Source: Kiritimatiellia bacterium (GTDB lineage: Bacteria > Verrucomicrobiota > Kiritimatiellia > UBA8416 > JABMPJ01). From it: DNA of 8,369 nucleotides. Positions 1 through 5,103 of this stretch are shown here, piece after piece. Under the pieces are notes generated by a model, which saw only the letters and a program-made list of their open reading frames with translations, was not told where the DNA came from and made no database searches. The stretch covers positions 1-8,369 of the forward strand of contig JAOZSS010000017.1 of assembly GCA_029939545.1 (NCBI GenBank). Direction: 5' to 3'. Each line of letters opens with the position of its first letter. The stretch's first letter is position 1. Position numbers and translations under genes: made by a program.

Positions 1-93
1 TGGCGGAGAGGGCGGGATTCGAACCCGCGGAAGCCCTAGTAGGACTTCAATAGATTAGCAATCTACCGCTTTCGACCACTCAGCCACCTCTCC
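1..93 (-). tRNA. tRNA-Ser (anticodon GCU)
   Basis: Complete type II tRNA on the minus strand. The 5' acceptor strand GGAGAGG (complement of 87-93) pairs with CCTCTCC, followed by discriminator G and a genome-encoded CCA (complement of 1-3). The D arm carries GGCUGAGUGG. The anticodon loop is UUGCUAA, with GCU at complement 57-59, so it reads AGC/AGU serine codons. The long variable arm typical of tRNA-Ser is present (complement 30-48: a seven-pair stem, one pair G-U, with loop UACUA), and the T arm has TTCGAAT in a GCGGG/CCCGC stem. Position 32 is U, a position that the TrmJ family methylates in some tRNAs; a trmJ gene lies 3.6 kb upstream on the same strand, although proximity alone does not make this tRNA its substrate. 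Confidence 0.97.
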
Positions 94-171
94 GGAATTG
101 AATTGGAGCGTCGGTACGGTACGCGAAGCGGCTGGTTTTGCGCAAGCGAATTCGGCTCTTGCCCGCGTAGT

Positions 172-327
172 TCATGCTTTTTCGTCGCGAAACGATGGAA
201 AGTGCTGTCAGGAGTGGGCGAATCGTCGGAACGCCGATGACGCCGTGTGAACACACTGCGAAGTGGCGTTTCGGCGATTCGTCCGATCCTGGCGGTGCTA
301 TACAGTGTTGCAGCAGAACAAACATGA
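172..327 (+). repeat. Long rod-like imperfect inverted repeat, possible structured RNA
   Basis: This fills most of the 204-nt gap between the SDR stop codon and tRNA-Ser and runs into the SDR 3' end. In the core, 191-235 pairs with 265-309 (coordinates sum to 500). Of 45 positions, 32 are Watson-Crick, 9 are G-U if the plus strand is the RNA, and 4 are purine-purine mismatches (195/305, 198/302, 200/300, 214/286). An uninterrupted stretch of paired bases covers 215-235/265-285. The apical part continues as 241-243/258-260 and 245-248/253-256, closing on a GAAC loop. After a one-base shift, 172-183 pairs with 316-327 at 10 of 12 positions, with patchy pairing to about 151/347. Every transition-type difference falls as G-U on the plus strand, whereas on the minus strand the same pairs would be A-C mismatches. 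No T-tract follows either arm, so it is not a standard intrinsic terminator. Function is unknown. Confidence 0.7.
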
Positions 328-1068
328 GATATGACGGCTGATCCGAGGGAGATGTGAGCCGCCGTCGACGTAGATGACCTGGCCGGAGACGAAGCTGCTG
401 CGGACCAGGAAGAGGATGGCCTCGGATATGTCGTCGGGTGTGCCGGTGATTTGTAGTGGAACACGGGCGGCGAGCTCGTCCATGAGACCGTCGCGTGACC
501 CCGCGGGCGGCAGAATGGGGCCCGGTGCTACGCCGTTGACGCGGATGTTGGGTGCCAGATCCAGCGCCAGCATCGTGGTCTGGTCAGCCAGCATGCGCTT
601 GCTCAGACAGTAGGCACCGTAGGCCGAATCGTGTCGGGCAATGCGCGTATCCAGCAGGTTGATGATGACGCCCTGCCTGCCTGCTGCCGACATGCAGCGT
701 GAGAGCTGGAGTGGACTGTTGGCATGCAACTGGATGTTGGCATGCAGCTCTTCTTCACTGCATTGCGCGAGCGTGGCTTGACGGAAGATCGATGCGTTGT
801 TGACGAGGATGTCGATCGGTCCGATCTCCGCCACAGCACTCTCGTACAGCCCGACGGCCGTGCCCGGTGTGGCGAGGTCGGCCTGGAGCACAACCGCCTT
901 GACGCCCTTTGCCCGCACGTCATCTGCCGTGGCCTCCGCCGCGGCCTGCGATCCGCGATAGTGAATCGAGATGTTCACACCGGCCTCAGCCAATGCCAAT
1001 GCGATCGACCGGCCCAGGCGCTTCGCGCCCCCGGTCACTAGTGCCGTCTGTCCTTCAATGGGTTGCAT
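298..1068 (-). CDS. SDR-family oxidoreductase, pteridine-reductase-like
   Basis: A 256-residue short-chain dehydrogenase/reductase. The Rossmann dinucleotide motif is TGGAKRLG (12-19), and HYRGS (36-40) follows beta-2, where a basic residue usually favours NADPH. LVNNAS is at 88-93. The active site has Tyr153 and Lys157 (YCLSK). The usual catalytic Ser position, 13 residues before Tyr, is Asp140 (NLLD). This Asp-Tyr-Lys spacing is that of pteridine reductases (PTR1, FolM-like), so the likely substrate is a dihydro- or quinonoid pterin or dihydrofolate. That is inferred from motifs; another carbonyl substrate is possible. Cofactor-loop motif VNGVAPGPILPP is at 177-188 and the C-terminal GQVIYVDGG at 229-237. 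I chose the ATG at 1066-1068 because family homology begins there and a GAGA purine run lies upstream. A 27-residue in-frame extension to 1149 would overlap the pgi stop and resembles nothing. It sits 77 nt after pgi on the same strand. Residues 241-256 form an unusual Cys-containing tail encoded inside the long inverted repeat. Confidence 0.88.
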   Translation of the reverse strand: MQPIEGQTALVTGGAKRLGRSIALALAEAGVNISIHYRGSQAAAEATADDVRAKGVKAVVLQADLATPGTAVGLYESAVAEIGPIDILVNNASIFRQATLAQCSEEELHANIQLHANSPLQLSRCMSAAGRQGVIINLLDTRIARHDSAYGAYCLSKRMLADQTTMLALDLAPNIRVNGVAPGPILPPAGSRDGLMDELAARVPLQITGTPDDISEAILFLVRSSFVSGQVIYVDGGSHLPRISRHISCLFCCNTV

Positions 1069-1145
1069 GCCTGTCTCAGCTGATGTTTTCGCTCGACTCT
1101 GCCATACCTTCTCGCTGTAAGTGCAGGGCGGTCGAGCCCATCTCT

Positions 1146-2765
1146 TCACCCGCGCTTCTCTCTATAATACCCAATCAACCCATTCGTCGACGAATCATGC
1201 GCCAGCTCCGCCGCCTCCGCCGCTACCAGCTCGGGCAGGATCTTGGCGGCGAGCTCCTTGCCGAGCTGGACGCCCCACTGGTCGAACGAGTTGACGTTCC
1301 AGATCGCGCCCTGCACAAACACCTTGTGCTCATAGAGCGCCACGAGCGCGCCGAGGGTGGCCGGAGTGAGCGAGTCGGCCAATAGCGTGTTGGTGGGGCG
1401 GTTGCCCTCGAAGGTCTTGTGCGACACCAGTTCGGGCAGGGCACCTTCGGCTACGACCTGCGCCGACGTCTTGCCGAAGGCCAACGCCTCGGTCTGGGCA
1501 AAGAAGTTGGCCATGAGCTTGTCGTGATGGTCGCCCAGCGTATTGTGCGAGGCGCAAAAGCCGATGAAGTCGGCCGGGATCAACTTGGTGCCCTGGTGAA
1601 TGAGCTGATAGAAGGCGTGCTGTCCGTTGGTACCCGGCTCGCCCCAGATGATGGGGCCGGTCTCGTAATCCACGACCTCGCCCTCGCGATCGACGCGCTT
1701 GCCGTTACTCTCCATGTCGACCTGCTGTAGATGCGCGGCCAGGCGGTGCAGGTACTGGTCGTACGGCAGCACGGCATGACTGTCGGCACCGAGGAAGTTG
1801 TTGTACCAGACGCCGAGCAGTCCCAGCAGGATCGGCAGGTTGCGGTCCGCCGGCGCTTCGGCAAAGTGTCGGTCCATCCTGTGCGCCCCTTCCAGGAGAT
1901 CCCCGAAATGCTCCGGTCCGAGCGCTACCATCAGCGGCAGCCCGATCGCCGACCAGAGCGAGTAGCGTCCACCTACCCATTCCCAGAATTCAAACATGTT
2001 GACTGTATCGATGCCGAAAGCCGACACGGCTTCTGTATTTGTCGAGACGGCCACACAGTGCTTCGCAATGGCCGCCTCGTCCGTGAGCGCCTCCAGCAGC
2101 CAGGCGCGCGCCGAATGGGCGTTGGTCATGGTCTCCTGCGTGGTGAAGGTCTTCGACGCGATGATGAACAGCGTCTCGGCCGGATCAAGATCGCGCGTCG
2201 ACTCGGCGAAGTGGGTCCCGTCTACATTGGAAACGAAGCGGACCGTCAGGTTGCGATCGCTGAACGACTTCAACGCTTCATACACCATGGCCGGGCCAAG
2301 GTCGGAACCGCCGATGCCGATATTGACGATGTTACGGATCTGCTTGCCGGTGTGGCCGGTCCACTCACCCGAACGGACCGAACGGCTGAATGTGGCCATC
2401 TGATCGAGCACACCCAGTACGCCGGGCATCACATCCTCGCCGTCCACGCAAATGGGCTTGCCCGAGCGGTTGCGCAACGCCGTATGCAGAACAGCACGGT
2501 TCTCCGTGATGTTGATGCGCTCGCCGCTCAGCATGCGATTGAGCAGTCCTTCAACACCGCACGCCTCGGCAAGATCCAGCAATGCCTGTAGCACCTCGTC
2601 CGTCACCCGGTTCTTCGAGTAGTCCAGCCGCCAGCCGCAGGCCTCCACCGTCATCCGCTCCGCCCGCTGCGGGTCCTCGGCAAACAACTCCCGCAAATGC
2701 ACCTGACCGGCGCTCCCCGCCAACGTCTCCAACGCCATCCACTCCGCTCGTTCATTCAACTTCAT
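1146..2765 (-). CDS. pgi: Glucose-6-phosphate isomerase
   Basis: A cytoplasmic enzyme that interconverts glucose 6-phosphate and fructose 6-phosphate in glycolysis and gluconeogenesis. Its 539 residues are near the 549 of the E. coli enzyme and show the same long-form architecture. Visible family motifs are NIGIGGSDLGP (148-158, sugar-phosphate binding), SKTFTTQET (204-212), WEWVGGRYSLWSAIGLP (261-277, first PGI signature) and FDQWGVQLGK (494-503, second signature). Catalytic residues can be placed by comparison with E. coli Glu355/His386/Lys514: Glu352 in DMESNGK, His383 in GTNGQHAFYQ and Lys503. The second signature has Gln500 where the family nearly always has Glu (GVELGK). The start at 2763-2765 is supported by a GGAG Shine-Dalgarno eight bases upstream, which lies in the flank of a dispersed palindromic repeat. 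The gene lies 50 nt after the M50 protease gene and 77 nt before the SDR gene, all co-directional, so a shared transcript is possible. Confidence 0.97.
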   Translation of the reverse strand: MKLNERAEWMALETLAGSAGQVHLRELFAEDPQRAERMTVEACGWRLDYSKNRVTDEVLQALLDLAEACGVEGLLNRMLSGERINITENRAVLHTALRNRSGKPICVDGEDVMPGVLGVLDQMATFSRSVRSGEWTGHTGKQIRNIVNIGIGGSDLGPAMVYEALKSFSDRNLTVRFVSNVDGTHFAESTRDLDPAETLFIIASKTFTTQETMTNAHSARAWLLEALTDEAAIAKHCVAVSTNTEAVSAFGIDTVNMFEFWEWVGGRYSLWSAIGLPLMVALGPEHFGDLLEGAHRMDRHFAEAPADRNLPILLGLLGVWYNNFLGADSHAVLPYDQYLHRLAAHLQQVDMESNGKRVDREGEVVDYETGPIIWGEPGTNGQHAFYQLIHQGTKLIPADFIGFCASHNTLGDHHDKLMANFFAQTEALAFGKTSAQVVAEGALPELVSHKTFEGNRPTNTLLADSLTPATLGALVALYEHKVFVQGAIWNVNSFDQWGVQLGKELAAKILPELVAAEAAELAHDSSTNGLIGYYREKRG

Positions 2766-2772
2766 TCTTTAT

Positions 2773-2808
2773 CTCCGCCTGCCCTCCGTAGCTTCAGCGA
2801 AGGAGGGA
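2773..2808. repeat. Dispersed palindromic repeat, copy 1 (GCCCTCC...GGAGGG family)
   Basis: GCCCTCC at 2781-2787 faces GGAGGG at 2802-2807, giving a six-pair outer stem (CCCTCC/GGAGGG) around GTAGCTTCAGCGAA. Inside, CTTC/GAAG (2792-2795/2799-2802) can instead form a hairpin preceded by GTAG. A second copy lies at 8328-8366. The left 20 bases match it at 18 positions (CTCCGC(C/T)TGCCCTCC(G/A)TAGC), and GCGAAGGAGGG is shared on the right. It sits in the 50-nt gap between the protease gene and pgi. Lacking a T-tract, it does not look like an intrinsic terminator. Confidence 0.8.
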
Positions 2809-2815
2809 CCTCCGA

Positions 2816-3631
2816 CTACTGCTCCACATCCACTTCCGCGTGCTCAGCCCGCCGACTCTTGGCATAGGGTGGGGGACTGATCACGACGTAATCATCTCCG
2901 CCATCAAAGCGCGGCGGCGGCTCCGGTGGTGACCGGAACGGATTCCAGAACGGGCCGGCGCCTTCGCCACGCCGTGCCGCTTCTTCCATCTGCACCACCC
3001 GGTATTCGCGTCCTGCCGCACTGTATATAAAGAAAGCGATGGCCACGAGGACCCAGCTTCGCGGCTCGTTCAGGAATCCGTACAGCCCAAACAACACCGC
3101 CATGATCTTGCCGAGGCGCGCCGCAATGAATGTCGCGCGTAGCCGTCCGACCTTGGGCGTCAGCAGAGCGCGGAACACCCGGCCCCCGTCCATCGGGAAG
3201 GAGGGCAACAGGTTGAATCCAGCCAACGCCCAGTTGATCCATCCGAGGATGTAAATAATCATGCCCGGATAGGACAGGCCCATTCGCATGAGAAAATGGC
3301 CCCCGAAGTAACCCGCGGCACCGAGCAGCACGCTGACAGCCGGTCCGGCCAATGCCATCAATGTTTCGTCCAGCGGTCGTCGCGGCATACTTTCCATCTG
3401 GGCGGCACCGCCCATGAACATGAGTGTGATCTCGCGCACGCGGCAGCCTTTGCGGATCGCTACAAAGGAGTGGCCCAGCTCGTGGAGCGCCACACTCATG
3501 AAGAGTCCGAGTGCAATCAGGACGCGGAAGAGCAGCGTGCCCGGAATCATGAGCAATATAATGAGCCACGAGATGTGGACCTTGATCGGTATTCCCCATA
3601 CCGTCGCTATTTGGTACTGGCTTCTAAACAT
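2816..3631 (-). CDS. Site-2-protease-like M50 intramembrane metalloprotease
   Basis: A 271-residue membrane protein of the M50 (SpoIVFB/Rip-type) zinc metalloprotease family. The zinc motif HELGH is at 50-54, with catalytic Glu51, inside a hydrophobic segment. The third zinc ligand motif is N140-LLPSFPMDGGRV, with Asp148. Hydrophobic stretches lie at about 20-48, 92-115, 122-142 and 176-205, the last following LGKIMAVLFGLYG. Family members cleave substrates within or near the membrane, often to activate regulators; no substrate is suggested here. Many homologues carry C-terminal CBS domains, but this one ends in a charged, Pro-rich tail (about 217-271; PFRSPPEPPPRF at 231-242), probably cytoplasmic. 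The start at 3629-3631 is chosen because MFRSQYQIATVWGIPI begins the family homology and GAGG lies five bases upstream. The 19-residue Arg-rich upstream extension overlaps trmJ and is unlikely. It follows trmJ by 7 nt, which suggests translational coupling. Confidence 0.9.
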   Translation of the reverse strand: MFRSQYQIATVWGIPIKVHISWLIILLMIPGTLLFRVLIALGLFMSVALHELGHSFVAIRKGCRVREITLMFMGGAAQMESMPRRPLDETLMALAGPAVSVLLGAAGYFGGHFLMRMGLSYPGMIIYILGWINWALAGFNLLPSFPMDGGRVFRALLTPKVGRLRATFIAARLGKIMAVLFGLYGFLNEPRSWVLVAIAFFIYSAAGREYRVVQMEEAARRGEGAGPFWNPFRSPPEPPPRFDGGDDYVVISPPPYAKSRRAEHAEVDVEQ

Positions 3632-3638
3632 CAGATCC

Positions 3639-4400
3639 TCAATTCTCCTTGGCCTCGTCGACCGTCGGACTGCCCGTCTTCTCCGCATTCCGAGACGCCC
3701 ACTGAGCCTGCCGGGCGATACCCATCATAATCTTTACATCATCAATCGTATGGACGCCGCGGCCCATGATTCGGCGCAGCCCCATCATCATGTGGTCCGC
3801 CTTGTCGTCCTCCATGAACCCGATATCCAGCATCATCTCGCGCCAGAGCCCACACATGCGTTCGCGCAAAACCGAGGGCGCCTCGCCGGTCTTCTCCTCC
3901 GGGCTTTCATACGTTCCCGTTGCCACGAACAGCTCGTAGCAGCAGATCATGACCGACTGGGCCAGGTTGATCGATGTGGCCTCGTCGGTGGTTGGAATCT
4001 GGACAATATGTGTGCAGAGGGCCAGTTCATCGTTCGACAATCCCTTGTCCTCGCGTCCGAACACCAAGCCGACCTTGCCCGCCTCGCAGGCCTCCAGGAC
4101 CGTGGGTGCCCATTCGCGCGGGGTCTTGGCGTGCTGACGGTAGAGGCCGCGCCGCGCCGAGGTGCCGATCACGAGTCCGCAATCGGCTACGGCTTCGGCC
4201 AGCGTGTCGAAGGTCTGTCGCGCGCGAAGCAGTGGCTCCGCATGACAGGACATCATTCGCGCCTCGAGCATGTTGAGCGGACGTGGATCGGCAATCGCGA
4301 GGTCGTGCAACCCCATATTGCGCATCGCGCGACACACCGATCCTACGTTGCCCCCGTAGAGCGGCCCCACCAACACGATTCGTATGTTTTCCAGATTCAT
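3639..4400 (-). CDS. trmJ: TrmJ-type tRNA (Cm32/Um32) 2'-O-methyltransferase, SPOUT family
   Basis: A 253-residue SpoU/TrmH-family RNA methyltransferase with a C-terminal extension of TrmJ type. SPOUT motif 1 is GGNVGSVCRAMRNMG (16-30; Asn18 and the conserved Arg24), motif 2 is LVFGREDKGLSNDEL (112-126), and motif 3 is the S-adenosylmethionine-binding trefoil-knot region IPTTDEATSINLAQSV (135-150). The family transfers a methyl group to the ribose 2'-OH at position 32 of the anticodon loop in certain tRNAs. Other SpoU enzymes (TrmL, TrmH) are alternatives, but length and N-terminus fit TrmJ best. The start at 4398-4400 is chosen because MNLENIRIVLVGP opens the family homology, GGAAG lies eight bases upstream, and a promoter fits just ahead. 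The alternative start at 4463 would lie upstream of that promoter. It is the first gene of the leftward set, divergent from pyrE. Confidence 0.9.
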   Translation of the reverse strand: MNLENIRIVLVGPLYGGNVGSVCRAMRNMGLHDLAIADPRPLNMLEARMMSCHAEPLLRARQTFDTLAEAVADCGLVIGTSARRGLYRQHAKTPREWAPTVLEACEAGKVGLVFGREDKGLSNDELALCTHIVQIPTTDEATSINLAQSVMICCYELFVATGTYESPEEKTGEAPSVLRERMCGLWREMMLDIGFMEDDKADHMMMGLRRIMGRGVHTIDDVKIMMGIARQAQWASRNAEKTGSPTVDEAKEN

Positions 4401-4424
4401 CCGTATTGCTTCCACAAACTCCGA

Positions 4425-4453
4425 AGCATACCTGACCAACCCTTCCCATTCAA
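4425..4453 (-). promoter_or_regulatory. Predicted sigma70-type promoter for trmJ
   Basis: On the minus strand, a -35 TTGAAT (complement 4448-4453) and a -10 TATGCT (complement 4425-4430) are separated by exactly 17 bases; each matches consensus at four of six positions. The expected start site is about 4418, leaving a leader of roughly 18 nt with the GGAAG ribosome-binding site before the ATG at 4400. The -35 lies next to the -35 of the opposing pyrE promoter. Confidence 0.5.
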
Positions 4454-4456
4454 CCA

Positions 4457-4485
4457 TCGACACTCTGCGTGTGGTCTGCTTTACT
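4457..4485 (+). promoter_or_regulatory. Predicted sigma70-type promoter for pyrE
   Basis: A -35 TCGACA (4457-4462, five of six) and a -10 TTTACT (4480-4485, four of six) are separated by 17 bases. A start site about seven bases on falls at 4491-4493, within a few bases of the pyrE ATG at 4495. No Shine-Dalgarno is visible in the 20 bases before that ATG, so the transcript would be leaderless or nearly so. No pyrimidine attenuator or PyrR-type leader fits in this space. Confidence 0.45.
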
Positions 4486-4494
4486 CACCCCATT

Positions 4495-5094
4495 ATGACA
4501 CCAGGAGAGGTACAAGAGATACTCATAGAGGCGGGGGCGCTGCTCCAGGGACACTTTGAGCTGCGGTCGGGGTTGCATAGTAACCGGTTCTTCCAGTGCG
4601 CCAACGTGCTGCGCTATCCGCAGATGGCGGGGCAGCTCTGTGACGCACTCGTGGCCAATATGGCCTTGAAGCTGGGAGACGACGCAGTGAATATCGATGG
4701 TGTCATCGCGCCGGCACTCGGCGGGATCGTGGTGGGCCACGAAGTCGCGCGCGCCGTGGCGGAAAAGACCGGACGGCGAGACCTGAAATCGATCTTTGCC
4801 GAGAAGGAAGAAGACAAGCTTGTGCTTCGCCGTTTCACGATTGCTCCCGGTGAACGCTATATCGTGGCCGAAGACGTGGTGACCCGTGGCGGACGGGTAC
4901 AGGAAACCGTCGATATTGTCACCGGTGCCGGTGCCGAGGTGGTCGCCATAGGCCTGCTGGTCAATCGCAGCGGCGGCAAAGCATCGTTCGACGCACCCAT
5001 GGTGAGCCTGCTCGATATCGAGCCCATCACCTGGGAACCCGACCACTGTCCGCTGTGCGAAGAGGGCAAGGAACTGGTTCACCCCGGTTCGTAG
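4495..5094 (+). CDS. pyrE: Orotate phosphoribosyltransferase
   Basis: A 199-residue cytoplasmic enzyme of de novo pyrimidine synthesis, which joins orotate and PRPP to give orotidine 5'-phosphate and pyrophosphate. FELRSGLHSNRFFQ (21-34) is the N-terminal OPRT motif. AEKEEDKLVLRRF (102-114) is the flexible catalytic loop region. YIVAEDVVTRGGRVQE (122-137) is the PRPP-binding motif with Glu126-Asp127; it reads TRGGR where TTGGS is commonest. The C-terminus CPLCEEGKELVHPGS (185-199) matches the Cys-containing tail seen in one bacterial PyrE group. The start at 4495 is chosen because MTPGEVQEILIEAGAL begins the homology. The in-frame extension to 4384 runs through the promoter region and the trmJ 5' end. 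It is followed 9 nt later by the glycosyltransferase gene and is probably co-transcribed with it. No other pyr gene is nearby. Confidence 0.95.
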   Translation: MTPGEVQEILIEAGALLQGHFELRSGLHSNRFFQCANVLRYPQMAGQLCDALVANMALKLGDDAVNIDGVIAPALGGIVVGHEVARAVAEKTGRRDLKSIFAEKEEDKLVLRRFTIAPGERYIVAEDVVTRGGRVQETVDIVTGAGAEVVAIGLLVNRSGGKASFDAPMVSLLDIEPITWEPDHCPLCEEGKELVHPGS

Positions 5095-5103
5095 GGAGCT
5101 GCC

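Noticed and set aside
191..309. SRP (4.5S) RNA or 6S RNA
   Set aside because: The rod shape and length are reminiscent, but the apical loop is GAAC, not the SRP GGAA-type loop with its conserved internal loops, and there is no large central bubble as in 6S RNA.
191..309. Integron attC site
   Set aside because: A long imperfect palindrome beside a gene end suggested it, but the R'/R'' core sites (GTTRRRY and RYYYAAC) are not at the ends and no integron cassette context exists.
1..350. Integrative-element attachment site at tRNA-Ser
   Set aside because: The tRNA is complete, but no second copy of its 3' end, no integrase and no foreign genes are in the window, and the flank past its 3' end is outside the window.
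1069..1149. 27-residue N-terminal extension of the SDR
   Set aside because: Overlaps the pgi stop, and SDR proteins begin a few residues before the Rossmann strand, as the 1068 start gives.
1731..2591. Long open frame of 286 codons opposite pgi
   Set aside because: Antisense to an unmistakable pgi gene, no recognisable domain, Arg/His/Gln-rich composition typical of the opposite strand of GC-rich genes.
4401..4463. 21-residue N-terminal extension of TrmJ
   Set aside because: It would overlap the predicted trmJ and pyrE promoters, and family homology starts at MNLENIRIVLVGP.
4384..4494. 37-residue N-terminal extension of PyrE
   Set aside because: It crosses the divergent promoter region and the trmJ start; OPRT homology begins at MTPGEVQEIL.
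3414..4559. Open frame of 381 codons on the plus strand
   Set aside because: Runs antisense through the protease and trmJ genes and into pyrE; composition is shadow-like and it has no family motif.
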